Positions 9,232-18,507 of a stretch of DNA of 44,828 nt are shown here, in pieces. Numbering within the stretch: position 1 is the first letter of the stretch; each line of letters begins with the position of its first letter. The DNA comes from Marinobacter algicola DG893 (GTDB lineage Bacteria; Pseudomonadota; Gammaproteobacteria; Pseudomonadales; Oleiphilaceae), in the NCBI RefSeq assembly GCF_000170835.1, contig NZ_ABCP01000030.1:1-44828 (forward strand), given 5' to 3'. The notes under the pieces were generated by a model, which was not told where the DNA came from, did not search any database, and saw only the letters and a program-made list of their open reading frames with translations. Position numbers and translations under genes: made by a program.

Positions 9232-9861
9232 ATGAAAACCCGGGTCAAGATCTGCGGTATCACCCGAAAGCAGGACGTTATTGCCGCTGCCAACGCCGGG
9301 GCGGATGCCCTGGGTTTCGTATTCTACGAGCCCAGCCCAAGGTATGTGGCACCTGATGCGGCCAGAGAGCTGGTTGATGCGGTTCCCCCTTTTGTAATGG
9401 CAACGGGGCTGTTTGTTAACCCTGAATCGTCTTACGTTCAGGAGGTGCTGTCGAGGGTGCCACTGGGGCTCCTTCAGTTCCATGGCGATGAATCCCCGGA
9501 GTTTTGCAACAGTTTCGGTGTTCGCTGGATTAAGGCTGTGCGGGTGCGCGAAACGGATGATATCGAACATGCCTTTGAGCGTTACCGCAATGCCAGCGGT
9601 TTGCTGGTGGATGCATGGGATCCGCAGAAATACGGCGGTACCGGACAGTCCTTTAACTGGTCGTTGATACCGTCCAGGCGCCCATTACCTCTCATATTGG
9701 CCGGCGGCCTGGCTTCTGATAATGTATCCCGCGCTGTTGCGCAGGTGCGCCCCTGGGCCGTCGATGTCAGTGGTGGTGTGGAAAGCAGCAAAGGCATCAA
9801 AGACGACGAAAAGATCACTGATTTTATAAACGAGGTTCACCGTGTCGATGAAACTGACTGA
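9232..9861 (+). CDS. trpF: Phosphoribosylanthranilate isomerase
   Basis: It converts N-(5-phosphoribosyl)anthranilate to its 1-deoxyribulose form in tryptophan synthesis. The 209-residue TIM barrel starts [15 protein letters not shown], with the conserved active-site cysteine C8. It keeps the [15 protein letters not shown] segment with the catalytic aspartate and the [10 protein letters not shown] phosphate-binding region. The ATG at 9232 is preferred; an in-frame start at 9112 would overlap truA and add non-family residues. It is a separate gene rather than a TrpC fusion, as in Pseudomonas. The 3' end overlaps trpB by 20 bases. Confidence 0.96.
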   Translation: MKTRVKICGITRKQDVIAAANAGADALGFVFYEPSPRYVAPDAARELVDAVPPFVMATGLFVNPESSYVQEVLSRVPLGLLQFHGDESPEFCNSFGVRWIKAVRVRETDDIEHAFERYRNASGLLVDAWDPQKYGGTGQSFNWSLIPSRRPLPLILAGGLASDNVSRAVAQVRPWAVDVSGGVESSKGIKDDEKITDFINEVHRVDETD

Positions 9862-11062
9862 AGAAATGCTCAAGGCGCTTCCGGATGCACGGGGTCACTT
9901 TGGTGCTTACGGCGGAAGATTTGTCTCTGAAACCCTGTTTGATTCGCTGCTGACCCTGGAGCGAGAGTACAAAAGGCTGAAGGACGATCCAGAATTCCAG
10001 GCGGAGTTTGATCGGGATCTCGCGCATTATGTTGGGCGGCCCAGCCCGCTTTATTTTGCTGAAAGACTGAGCCGGGAAACCGGTGGGGCGCAAATCTGGC
10101 TGAAGCGTGAAGACCTCAACCACACGGGTGCGCACAAGGTAAATAACACCATCGGTCAGGCGTTACTGGCGAGCTTCCTGGGCAAGAAACGGGTCATTGC
10201 GGAAACAGGTGCCGGGCAGCACGGTGTTGCCACAGCGACTGTGTGCGCGCGCCTGGGCCTCGAGTGCCACGTGTTCATGGGCGCCGAGGATGTAAAGCGG
10301 CAGTCCCTGAACGTTTACCGGATGAAACTGCTCGGCGCTGAGGTTCACTCGGTTCAGAGCGGAACGCGCACCCTCAAGGACGCCATGAACGACGCCATGC
10401 GTGACTGGGTGGCGAACGTTGACGACACCTTCTACATCATTGGTACGGTTGCCGGGCCTCACCCTTATCCGCTGCTGGTGCGTGATTTTCAGTCCGTCAT
10501 CGGGCGAGAAACCCGTGAACAGTCCCTGGCCCAGGCGGGTAAACTGCCGGATGCGCTGGTGGCCTGTGTCGGCGGTGGTTCCAACGCCATCGGCATGTTC
10601 TATCCGTTCCTGACCGACGAGAGCGTGGAAATGTACGGTGTGGAAGCTGGTGGCCTGGGTATTGAGACCGGAAAGCACGCGGCGCCGCTGAGCGCGGGAC
10701 GCCCGGGTGTTCTTCACGGAAACCGGACGTACCTGATGGAAGACGAGAATGGCCAGATTGCGGGCACCCATTCGGTCAGTGCCGGCCTGGATTATCCGGG
10801 CGTCGGGCCTGAACACAGTTGGCTCAAGGACATTGGCCGCGCCCACTACGTCTCGGTGACCGACGATGAAGCACTGGATGGCTTCCGGAAGCTGACGCGG
10901 GTAGAGGGTATTATGCCGGCGCTTGAGACCGCCCATGCAGTGGCCTACGCTATCAAGCTGGCTGCCACGATGGATAAGGATCAGGTGGTGGTAATCAACG
11001 TCTCCGGTCGCGGTGACAAGGACATACACACCATCGCTCAACTGGATGGCATAGAGGTTTAG
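9842..11062 (+). CDS. trpB: Tryptophan synthase beta subunit
   Basis: It condenses indole with serine using PLP, in an alpha2-beta2 complex with TrpA. The 406 residues are normal for the short TrpB1 type. The PLP lysine K99 in HTGAHKVNN and the phosphate loop [10 protein letters not shown] are present. The GTG at 9842 is favoured because GAGG lies 6 bases upstream; the ATG at 9848 is an alternative. It overlaps trpF by 20 bases, which suggests translational coupling. In Pseudomonas trpBA sit elsewhere next to trpI; here they are inserted between trpF and accD. A stem-loop separates it from trpA. Confidence 0.97.
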   Translation: MSMKLTEEMLKALPDARGHFGAYGGRFVSETLFDSLLTLEREYKRLKDDPEFQAEFDRDLAHYVGRPSPLYFAERLSRETGGAQIWLKREDLNHTGAHKVNNTIGQALLASFLGKKRVIAETGAGQHGVATATVCARLGLECHVFMGAEDVKRQSLNVYRMKLLGAEVHSVQSGTRTLKDAMNDAMRDWVANVDDTFYIIGTVAGPHPYPLLVRDFQSVIGRETREQSLAQAGKLPDALVACVGGGSNAIGMFYPFLTDESVEMYGVEAGGLGIETGKHAAPLSAGRPGVLHGNRTYLMEDENGQIAGTHSVSAGLDYPGVGPEHSWLKDIGRAHYVSVTDDEALDGFRKLTRVEGIMPALETAHAVAYAIKLAATMDKDQVVVINVSGRGDKDIHTIAQLDGIEV

Positions 11063-11067
11063 CAGTT

Positions 11068-11096
11068 GCCCGGTACCTGAAGGCAGGTTGCCGGGC
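11068..11096 (+). other. Strong hairpin in the trpB-trpA gap
   Basis: GCCCGG (11068-11073) pairs with CCGGGC (11091-11096), and the inner ACCTG pairs with CAGGT around an AAGG tetraloop. It starts 6 bases after the trpB stop and has no T-run, so it is not a classic terminator. An RNA processing, stability or attenuation role is inferred. Confidence 0.5.
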
Positions 11097-11136
11097 CGGT
11101 AAGGGCTGCAGTGCAGGAATAATCACAGGAGCAGGC

Positions 11137-11949
11137 ATGAGTCGAATCGAAGGGGTGCTGAAAGCCCTGAAAGGGCAGGGTCGCAAGGCGCTGATTCCGT
11201 ACATTACCGCTGGCGATCCACATCCGGATCTGACCGTTGACCTGATGCACACCCTGGTTTCGGCGGGCGCAGATATCATCGAACTGGGCGTGCCCTTCTC
11301 CGACCCGATGGCGGACGGCCCGGTGATTCAACAAGCGTGTGAAAGAGCGCTGGTGCATGGGACGTCATTGCGGCAGGTGCTGGGAATGGTGAAAACGTTC
11401 CGCGAGAAAGATAATGCCACACCGGTGGTGCTGATGGGCTACCTTAATCCCATGGAAGCCATGGGCCAGGAGAAGTTCGCTGACGCGGCTGTTGAGGCCG
11501 GAGTTGACGGTATCCTGACGGTGGATTTGCCACCGGAAGAAGCGGACGAAGTGGCGCCATTGTTTACGGCTCGAAACCTTGACGCGATTTTTCTGTTGGC
11601 ACCAACCACCACAGATGACCGGATTCGTGCAATCAGTGAGCACAGTTCGGGCTATGTGTACTATGTTTCATTCAAGGGTGTTACGGGCGCCGGTAAGATC
11701 GATGTCGATGAAGTGGCCTCGAAGGTGTCCCATATTCACGAATTGACCGCGCTTCCGGTGGGTGTTGGATTTGGCATTCGTGACGCTGCAACAGCGGCAG
11801 CGGTCGGCCGGGTATCCGATGGTGTAATTGTCGGCAGTGTACTGGTCGATACAATAGCCCGAAATCAGGCGGATCCTGATCAGCTCAAACGGGCGTTGTC
11901 GGATCTGCTCCACCCGATGCGAGAAGCACTGGACAGCCTGGCTTCCTGA
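11137..11949 (+). CDS. trpA: Tryptophan synthase alpha subunit
   Basis: It cleaves indole-3-glycerol phosphate to indole and glyceraldehyde 3-phosphate and passes indole to TrpB. The 270-residue barrel has the catalytic-glutamate segment [16 protein letters not shown] (about residues 47-62), the mid-protein Y-x-S-x-K-G-V-T-G phosphate region, and the late GVGFGIRD loop. The ribosome site ACAGGAG precedes the ATG. It lies 74 bases after trpB, an unusually wide spacing for these partners, and 40 bases before accD. Confidence 0.97.
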   Translation: MSRIEGVLKALKGQGRKALIPYITAGDPHPDLTVDLMHTLVSAGADIIELGVPFSDPMADGPVIQQACERALVHGTSLRQVLGMVKTFREKDNATPVVLMGYLNPMEAMGQEKFADAAVEAGVDGILTVDLPPEEADEVAPLFTARNLDAIFLLAPTTTDDRIRAISEHSSGYVYYVSFKGVTGAGKIDVDEVASKVSHIHELTALPVGVGFGIRDAATAAAVGRVSDGVIVGSVLVDTIARNQADPDQLKRALSDLLHPMREALDSLAS

Positions 11950-11989
11950 CAGTCAGGTTCCCGCAGGCATCAAAGGACAGGATGAGATC

Positions 11990-12916
11990 ATGAGTAACTG
12001 GCTGGACAAGATCATGCCGAGCAAGATCCGCTCGGAATCCAAACAACGGACCGGAGTTCCTGAAGGTCTGTGGAAGAAATGTCCCAAGTGCGGGGCGTTT
12101 TTGTACAAGCCGGAACTGGATAAGAATCTGGACGTGTGCCCCAAGTGCCAGCATCACCTGAGGATAACTGCCCGCCGTCGCCTGGATGTTTTCCTGGACG
12201 CCGACGGCCGCCAGGAGATCGCGGCCGATCTGGAACCTTGGGACCGCCTGAAGTTCAAGGACAGCAAGCGTTACAAGGATCGCCTGAGCCAGAACCAGAA
12301 AGCCACTGGCGAGAAAGATGCCTTGGTTGCCATGCGTGGCTCCTGCCTGGATATTCCGCTGGTTGCGGTGGCCTTTGAATTCAACTTCCTTGGCGGCTCC
12401 ATGGGGCAGGTCGTGGGTGAAAAGTTCGTTCAGGCGGCCAATGTGTGTCTGGAGGAGCGGATTCCATTGGTGTGTTTCTCAGCCAGCGGTGGCGCGCGAA
12501 TGCAGGAGGCAATCCTGTCGCTGATGCAGATGTCCAAGACGGCTGCCGTGCTTGAGCGCATGAAGCAGGAAGGCATTCCCTATATCTCGGTTATGACCGA
12601 CCCGGTATTCGGTGGCGTATCCGCAAGTCTTGCCATGCTGGGAGATCTGAACATCGCGGAACCTTACGCCTTGATCGGTTTCGCCGGCCCTCGTGTTATC
12701 GAGCAAACCGTTCGTGAAAAGTTGCCCGAAGGTTTCCAGCGCAGCGAGTTCCTGCTGGAACATGGCGCCATCGACATGATTCTTCATCGTCATCAGATGC
12801 GTGAACGCATTGCTGCCTTGTTGGCCAAGTTTACCGATCTGGATAAGCCCGCCACGGAAGCGCCCATCGAGTTCGAAGTGTCGGAGCGACCCGAAACCGA
12901 TGTCCCCACAGAATAA
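11990..12916 (+). CDS. accD: Acetyl-CoA carboxylase carboxyltransferase beta subunit
   Basis: With AccA it forms the carboxyltransferase that transfers CO2 from biotin to acetyl-CoA, committing carbon to fatty acids. The 308-residue product begins with the four-cysteine zinc ribbon (C31, C34, C50, C53), followed by the crotonase-like core with [10 protein letters not shown] and [16 protein letters not shown]. Length is typical (about 290-305). The C-terminus is a short acidic tail. Its last 17 bases overlap the start of folC, a coupling also seen in relatives. Confidence 0.97.
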   Translation: MSNWLDKIMPSKIRSESKQRTGVPEGLWKKCPKCGAFLYKPELDKNLDVCPKCQHHLRITARRRLDVFLDADGRQEIAADLEPWDRLKFKDSKRYKDRLSQNQKATGEKDALVAMRGSCLDIPLVAVAFEFNFLGGSMGQVVGEKFVQAANVCLEERIPLVCFSASGGARMQEAILSLMQMSKTAAVLERMKQEGIPYISVMTDPVFGGVSASLAMLGDLNIAEPYALIGFAGPRVIEQTVREKLPEGFQRSEFLLEHGAIDMILHRHQMRERIAALLAKFTDLDKPATEAPIEFEVSERPETDVPTE

Positions 12917-14219
12917 TCCGGTCGCCCGGGGCAGTGCTGTCCCGGGCGATAAAGCCACGCTTGACCAGTGGCTTGGTTACCTCGAATCGATCCACCCTTC
13001 TGAAATCGACCTTGGTCTCGACCGAGTACTCCTGGTGTTGCGACGGCTGTTTCGCCGCAATCCGGCCGGGCGCATTATCACCATCGCAGGTACCAATGGA
13101 AAAGGCAGTGCGGTAGCGGCACTAGAGAAGCTGTTAATGGCATCGGGGCGATCGACCGGAGCCTATACCTCTCCCCATCTTCAGAACTATAACGAGCGGG
13201 TAAGGATCAACGGGGCGGACGTTAGTGACGACCAGTTGGTTCGTGCCTTTTCCCGGGTGGAGATAGCGCGCCGTGATACCACGCTGACGTATTTCGAATT
13301 CGGAACCCTTGCCGCGTTTGTGTTGTTCGAAGAGGCGGGTGTCGAGGATTGGGTTCTTGAAGTTGGGCTCGGCGGGCGCCTGGATGCGGTCAACGTTCTG
13401 GATCCGGACTTGGCCATCATTACCTCCGTTGATATCGATCACGTTGCCTTCCTCGGAGACAACCGTGAGGTCATTGGTTTTGAGAAGGCAGGCATCCTTC
13501 GCCCCGGCATACCCGCTGTCTACGCTGATATCGATCCACCTGAGTCGGTGTTGCAGCAGGCGGCGGCCCAGAAGGTCCAGCTCGAAAGGCCAGGTGAGAC
13601 GTATCAGTTGGTGCCGTGCGACCCAGGCATGGCGCCCGTTGGCTGCCTTTGGCTGGAGCAGGCTCGTTACGGTGACCGGGTAGTGCTTCCAGACAACGGG
13701 CTTCCCGTCCACAGTCTTGCCGCTGCAGTTGTTGCTATCAGACAGTTGGCGCCGGAATTGGCGCCCAGTGCCATCGAGCAGGTTATCGCCCGGCTGACGT
13801 TGCCAGGTCGCTATGAAGTGTTGCAGCAGCAACCTCGGGTGGTGGTTGATGTCGGCCACAATCCCCACGCCGCCAACTGGCTGGCGGCTCGCATCGGGCG
13901 GCGGGAGGCCGGTCGCGTTATTGCTGTCTACGCCGCGCTCGAAGATAAGGATGTGGAAGGGGTGGCTGGCGCAATGGCTCCGGTCGTCGACGAGTGGTAT
14001 CTGGCAGGCCTGGACGTTCCTCGTGGATTGTCCGGTGTTGAGCTGGTTAATCGTATAGGTGGACTGCTTCGGAAGCCTGTAGCAACAGTTTCCGGCTCAG
14101 TCAAAGTGGCCCTGGAGAATGCTCTGGGTGGCGCCGGTCCGGAGGATGTGGTGGTTGTATTCGGATCCTTCTACACGGTAGCGCAGGCTCGGATTGCCCT
14201 GGGGAAAGCGCCGTCTTAA
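12900..14219 (+). CDS. folC: Folylpolyglutamate/dihydrofolate synthase
   Basis: FolC adds glutamate to dihydropteroate and then to folates. The 439-residue Mur-ligase-like protein has the ATP loop [16 protein letters not shown] (about residues 60-75), the [15 protein letters not shown] segment and [10 protein letters not shown] chose the ATG at 12900, inside the accD 3' end and overlapping it by 17 bases, because the conserved sequence begins shortly after it. The longer in-frame alternative from 12801 would translate accD sequence out of frame. The gene precedes dedD by 112 bases. Confidence 0.95.
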   Translation: MSPQNNPVARGSAVPGDKATLDQWLGYLESIHPSEIDLGLDRVLLVLRRLFRRNPAGRIITIAGTNGKGSAVAALEKLLMASGRSTGAYTSPHLQNYNERVRINGADVSDDQLVRAFSRVEIARRDTTLTYFEFGTLAAFVLFEEAGVEDWVLEVGLGGRLDAVNVLDPDLAIITSVDIDHVAFLGDNREVIGFEKAGILRPGIPAVYADIDPPESVLQQAAAQKVQLERPGETYQLVPCDPGMAPVGCLWLEQARYGDRVVLPDNGLPVHSLAAAVVAIRQLAPELAPSAIEQVIARLTLPGRYEVLQQQPRVVVDVGHNPHAANWLAARIGRREAGRVIAVYAALEDKDVEGVAGAMAPVVDEWYLAGLDVPRGLSGVELVNRIGGLLRKPVATVSGSVKVALENALGGAGPEDVVVVFGSFYTVAQARIALGKAPS

Positions 14220-14245
14220 ATATCCTTCATTCCGTCGTCGAAGCT

Positions 14246-14274
14246 TTGAGTTCTCAGCATTGGGCGGTTAGTAT
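14246..14274 (+). promoter_or_regulatory. Putative sigma70 promoter of dedD
   Basis: TTGAGT (14246-14251) and TAGTAT (14269-14274) are 17 bases apart, in the 112-base gap between folC and the GTG of dedD. Both boxes differ from consensus at two positions. Confidence 0.4.
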
Positions 14275-14331
14275 CGGGCACAGAAAGTCGTCAATGATGG
14301 CGGGGCAGGAACAAACAGGGGACAACCTAAC

Positions 14332-15006
14332 GTGGACGGACTGAAACAAAGAATCATCGGGGCTCTCGTACTGGTGTCACTTGCCGTCATCTTTGTGCCG
14401 ATGATGTTCGATGAGCCTCATTCCGAGCGTGAATCCACCACCATCAAGATCCCGGAAGAACCGCCGTTCCCCGAAGTGGACGCGCCCGAGCCGGAACTTT
14501 CCGATGCCCCGGCGTACCGGCTTGAGGAAAGTGATGCCTCTGGCGAGCCGGATCAGGCTCCCCAACTGTCAAATGACCAGCCAACAACCGATGCTGACAT
14601 GGCGGGTACAGAGCCTCAGACTGTCACCAATGCTGTCGAAGAATCCCAGAATCCTCCGGAGCCGGCGCCAGCTTCAGAACCATCGTCATCCGCCAACGCC
14701 AGCTCGGACTCTGTCTCCGACAATCCAGCCACTGAGGCGGATTCAGCAGAGTATACCCGTTCCTTGGAAGGCGCATGGGTTGTTCAGTTGGGCAGTTTTG
14801 GCAGCGGTGATAACGCCAGGCGGCTGCGTGACAAGGTTCGTGACAAGGGTTACAACTCCCACCTGCAACAGGTCACGCGCGGTGACACCGAGCTGACCCG
14901 TGTCTTTAGTGGCCCGTTTGCGGAAAAGGCTGAAGCTGAAAGAGCAAAACAGGCGCTTGACAAAGCCTTTGGTCTCAACAGCCTGGTGACCTCCGGCGAC
15001 AAATAA
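14332..15006 (+). CDS. dedD: SPOR-domain membrane protein, DedD family
   Basis: SPOR proteins bind denuded glycan strands at the division septum; DedD supports constriction in E. coli. The 224-residue product has a short cytoplasmic start, one membrane helix (about residues 8-25), a long Pro/Glu/Ser-rich periplasmic linker (about 26-140), and a C-terminal SPOR domain (about 145-220, starting WVVQLGSFGSGDNARRLRD). The start is GTG at 14332, with AGGGGAC upstream. The folC-dedD-cvpA-purF order is conserved in gammaproteobacteria and supports the name. Confidence 0.92.
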   Translation: MDGLKQRIIGALVLVSLAVIFVPMMFDEPHSERESTTIKIPEEPPFPEVDAPEPELSDAPAYRLEESDASGEPDQAPQLSNDQPTTDADMAGTEPQTVTNAVEESQNPPEPAPASEPSSSANASSDSVSDNPATEADSAEYTRSLEGAWVVQLGSFGSGDNARRLRDKVRDKGYNSHLQQVTRGDTELTRVFSGPFAEKAEAERAKQALDKAFGLNSLVTSGDK

Positions 15007-15043
15007 CGCAGGCCTCTACGGTCACTTGTGCGTACAGGGCGGT

Positions 15044-15071
15044 TTGGTCGGGTGACGTTTCCTGATAGAAT
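15044..15071 (+). promoter_or_regulatory. Putative sigma70 promoter of cvpA-purF
   Basis: TTGGTC (15044-15049) and TAGAAT (15066-15071) are 16 bases apart, 30 bases before the cvpA ATG. I saw no convincing PurR box, so purine control cannot be read from the sequence. Confidence 0.4.
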
Positions 15072-15101
15072 TCGCGCTTCCTTATTTTCACCGGGTTTTC
15101 C

Positions 15102-15671
15102 ATGGATGCGCTGATCTGGATCGACTGGGTCATCATTGCCCTGATAACAGTTTCCACCCTAATCAGCCTGAAGCGTGGCTTTGTGAAAGAAGCGCTTTCG
15201 CTGATTACGTGGGTGGGGGCGTTTATTCTTGCCCGAACATTCCACCCCCAGATGCAATCTCTCCTTGAGAGCACCGTTGAAACGCCGCTTGTGCGGCTTG
15301 TGGCCGCCTTCGCGATCCTGTTCTTTGGTACCCTTATCGTTGGTGCCATAATCAATAACATGATCGGTCATCTTGTCAGGGCGACCGGGCTTTCCGCCAC
15401 TGACAGAGTGCTCGGCATGGGATTCGGCCTTTTACGGGGCGTTGTGGTGGTGATTGTCGGGATTGCACTTACCCGCTATACGCCGCTTGCACAAGATACC
15501 TGGTGGCGTACGTCCATCATGATAGACCGTCTGGCCGTGGTGGAAGATTGGTCAAGAAGAACCCTCGGAGATGAATTTGCCCGCTTTCTCGGGCCGGCAG
15601 GCGGGGAAATGGATGACCCCTCCGGTTCTCAGCAGGAAGATAACGTGGAACCCGCTTCCGCGTCCCGCTAA
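15102..15671 (+). CDS. cvpA: CvpA family membrane protein
   Basis: CvpA is a small inner-membrane protein linked in E. coli to colicin V production and to envelope stress tolerance; its biochemical role is unresolved. The 189-residue product has about four hydrophobic segments (near residues 6-22, 28-45, 65-85 and 100-120). It keeps the family start [20 protein letters not shown] with its conserved KRG turn. The hydrophilic C-terminus is rich in Pro, Gly and Ser. It precedes purF by 35 bases, the classic cvpA-purF pair. Confidence 0.93.
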   Translation: MDALIWIDWVIIALITVSTLISLKRGFVKEALSLITWVGAFILARTFHPQMQSLLESTVETPLVRLVAAFAILFFGTLIVGAIINNMIGHLVRATGLSATDRVLGMGFGLLRGVVVVIVGIALTRYTPLAQDTWWRTSIMIDRLAVVEDWSRRTLGDEFARFLGPAGGEMDDPSGSQQEDNVEPASASR

Positions 15672-15706
15672 CATTCAGTATTAACGCTTCGGAGATTACC
15701 GTATCC

Positions 15707-17230
15707 ATGTGTGGCATTGTCGGCATAGTCAGTACTTCCAACGTGAATCAGTCGCTTTACGACGCGCTGACCGTATTACAACACCGGGGCCAGGATGCAG
15801 CGGGAATTGTAACCTTTCAGAATGAGCGCTTTTACCTGCGCAAGGACAACGGTCTGGTGCGGGACGTGTTCCGTACCCGTCACATGCGCCGACTGGTGGG
15901 TAATGTTGGTATCGGCCATGTTAGGTATCCCACGGCGGGCAGTTCCAGTTCGGCGGAGGCGCAGCCGTTTTATGTCAACAGCCCCTACGGCATTACCCTG
16001 GCCCACAACGGCAATCTGACCAACGCCGACGACCTCAGCCGTGATCTGTTTCGTACCGATCTCCGCCACATCAACACCAACTCCGATTCCGAAGTCCTGT
16101 TGAATGTGTTTGCCCATGAGCTTCAGAAGCTGGGCAAACTCGACCCGACCAAGGAAGAGATTTTTGCGGCTGTTCGGGCCGTGCACAAACGCTGCCGTGG
16201 CGCTTATGCGGTAATAGCCATGATCACCGGATATGGCATCGTCGGCTTCCGTGACCCCAACGGCATTCGCCCGGCCTGTTATGGCGTGCGCAAGACCGAA
16301 GAGGGGGAGGAGTACATGATTGCCTCCGAGAGCGTGGCTCTGAGCGCTGCGGGTTTCAAACTGGTGCGGGATATCGCGCCGGGTGAGGCGGTGTACATTG
16401 AAACCGATGGCACGCTATATACCCAGCAATGCGCTGAGGAAGCCCACCTTTACCCCTGTATCTTCGAGCATGTGTATTTTGCACGGCCGGATTCAATTAT
16501 CGACAAGGTGTCGGTGTACAAGGCAAGGCTGCGGATGGGGGAAACCCTGGCGGAGAAAGTACTGCGGGAGCGCCCGGAACACGATATCGATGTAGTGATG
16601 CCGATACCGGATACCAGCCGCACTTCTGCCATGCAGATGGCGCATCGGCTCGGGGTGAAGTTCCGTGAAGGTTTTATCAAGAATCGCTACATCGGCCGTA
16701 CCTTCATCATGCCTGGCCAGAAGATGCGTAAGAAGTCCGTGCGTCAGAAGCTGAACCCGATCGATCTGGAGTTCCGGGGCAAGAACGTCATGCTGGTCGA
16801 CGATTCCATTGTGCGGGGTACCACCTGCAAGGAAATCGTTCAGATGGCCAGGGATGCCGGTGCCCGCAAGGTTTACTTCGCGTCAGCAGCGCCTCCGGTT
16901 CGTTATCCGAATGTCTACGGTATTGATATGCCATCGGTGAACGAGTTGATTGCCCACGATCGAAGTGTTCAGGAAATTGGCGAACTCATCGGTGCGGATT
17001 GGTTGTTATACCAGGATCTGGATGATCTCATTACCTGTGTAAATGACGTTAATCCGGAAATCGAGGGGTGGGAGTGCTCCGTCTTTACCGGCAATTACAT
17101 CACCGGTGATGTGGACGAAGCCTACCTCAACAAACTGGAGGCCGCTCGCAACGACGAAAACCGCTTTCAGGCCGGTGCGGGGGATTCCTCAGACAACGGC
17201 ATTATTGATCTGTACAACGACGAAGATTGA
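15707..17230 (+). CDS. purF: Amidophosphoribosyltransferase
   Basis: PurF makes 5-phosphoribosylamine from PRPP and glutamine, the first committed purine step. The N-terminal glutamine amidotransferase domain begins MCGIVGIV, so C2 is the nucleophile after removal of Met1. The PRPP-binding motif [13 protein letters not shown] lies near residues 363-375. The 507 residues are normal for the gammaproteobacterial form. A GGAG site precedes the ATG. It is likely co-transcribed with cvpA and lies 29 bases before metZ. Confidence 0.97.
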   Translation: MCGIVGIVSTSNVNQSLYDALTVLQHRGQDAAGIVTFQNERFYLRKDNGLVRDVFRTRHMRRLVGNVGIGHVRYPTAGSSSSAEAQPFYVNSPYGITLAHNGNLTNADDLSRDLFRTDLRHINTNSDSEVLLNVFAHELQKLGKLDPTKEEIFAAVRAVHKRCRGAYAVIAMITGYGIVGFRDPNGIRPACYGVRKTEEGEEYMIASESVALSAAGFKLVRDIAPGEAVYIETDGTLYTQQCAEEAHLYPCIFEHVYFARPDSIIDKVSVYKARLRMGETLAEKVLRERPEHDIDVVMPIPDTSRTSAMQMAHRLGVKFREGFIKNRYIGRTFIMPGQKMRKKSVRQKLNPIDLEFRGKNVMLVDDSIVRGTTCKEIVQMARDAGARKVYFASAAPPVRYPNVYGIDMPSVNELIAHDRSVQEIGELIGADWLLYQDLDDLITCVNDVNPEIEGWECSVFTGNYITGDVDEAYLNKLEAARNDENRFQAGAGDSSDNGIIDLYNDED

Positions 17231-17259
17231 CCCAGCATGGCCATAAACAGGAGTTTGTC

Positions 17260-18501
17260 ATGACCTATCGCCGCGAAGAGCATGTTCTGATCCCCGAGTC
17301 GGATCTTGAGGGCATGTCGGTGGACACCCTCGCGGTTCGTGCCGGTCAGATTCGCACTGGCCAACTGGAACACAGCGACGCGATTTTCCCAACGTCGAGT
17401 TTCGTCTACGGCAGTGCCGCACAGGCAGCAGCTCGGTTTGGTGGTGAGGAGCCTGGCAATATCTATTCCCGCTTTACCAATCCCACAGTGCAGGCCTTTG
17501 AATCTCGTATTGCGGCGATGGAAGGCGGTGAGCGTGCAGTCGCGACGTCGTCCGGCATGGCGGCCATCCTGGCGACCTGTATGGCGCTGTTGAAAGCGGG
17601 TGATCACGTGATTTGCTCGCGAGGTGTGTTTGGTACCACCAATGTCCTATTCCAGAAGTATCTGGCGAAGTTCGGTGTGGACACTACCTTTGTAGGCCTG
17701 ACGGATATGTCGCAATGGCAGTCTGCGGTGCGCCCTGAAACCCGGATGCTTTTCATCGAAACGCCAACGAACCCGTTGTGCGAAGTCGCTGATATGGAGG
17801 CATTGTGCGGGTTGGCCCGAGCAAATGACGCCTTGTTCGTCGTGGATAACTGTTTCTGTACACCCGTGCTGCAACGCCCATTTGAGCATGGCGCCGATAT
17901 CATCATTCACTCTGCCACCAAATATCTGGATGGGCAGGGCCGATGTGTTGGTGGTGTCGTTGTTGGTCCCAACAAACTGATGGAGGAGGTTTACGGCTTC
18001 CTTCGTTCTGCCGGTCCCACCCTGAGCCCATTTAACGCATGGGTTTTCCTCAAGGGCCTGGAAACCTTACCAATCCGTATGCGCGCCCATTGTGACAATG
18101 CGTTAGAGTTGGCAACGTGGCTTAGAGGGCAGGGCGATGTGGACCAGGTATTTTATGCCGGTTTGCCCGATCATCCACAGCATGAGTTGGCGAAGCGTCA
18201 GCAAAGCGGGTTTGGTGGTGTCCTTTCCTTTACCGTCAAAGGTGGTCGGGAAGAAGCGTGGGCGTTCATCGACGCGACCCGAATGATCTCCATTACTGCC
18301 AATCTTGGTGACGTTAAAACCACGATTACCCATCCGGCTACAACCACACACGGCCGCCTGTCTCCCGAAGACAAGCAACAGGCGGGCATTACCGAAAATC
18401 TGGTAAGGGTTTCGGTGGGTATTGAAGCCATTGAGGATCTCAAGACCGATCTGCAACGCGGGTTTGAGGCTCTTGAAAATTACCGTCAGGGAACTGTCTG
18501 A
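17260..18501 (+). CDS. metZ: O-succinylhomoserine sulfhydrylase
   Basis: This PLP enzyme makes homocysteine directly from O-succinylhomoserine and sulfide in methionine synthesis. The 413-residue product is a Cys/Met-metabolism family member with the PLP lysine K221 in HSATKYLDGQGR, and with RFTNPT and the TSSGMAAI loop. The ATG at 17260 has AGGAG six bases upstream; an in-frame TTG at 17227 would overlap the purF stop. Family resemblance alone cannot separate it from cystathionine gamma-synthase. The purF-metZ neighbourhood, as in Pseudomonas, favours MetZ. Confidence 0.9.
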   Translation: MTYRREEHVLIPESDLEGMSVDTLAVRAGQIRTGQLEHSDAIFPTSSFVYGSAAQAAARFGGEEPGNIYSRFTNPTVQAFESRIAAMEGGERAVATSSGMAAILATCMALLKAGDHVICSRGVFGTTNVLFQKYLAKFGVDTTFVGLTDMSQWQSAVRPETRMLFIETPTNPLCEVADMEALCGLARANDALFVVDNCFCTPVLQRPFEHGADIIIHSATKYLDGQGRCVGGVVVGPNKLMEEVYGFLRSAGPTLSPFNAWVFLKGLETLPIRMRAHCDNALELATWLRGQGDVDQVFYAGLPDHPQHELAKRQQSGFGGVLSFTVKGGREEAWAFIDATRMISITANLGDVKTTITHPATTTHGRLSPEDKQQAGITENLVRVSVGIEAIEDLKTDLQRGFEALENYRQGTV

Positions 18502-18507
18502 GCATTC

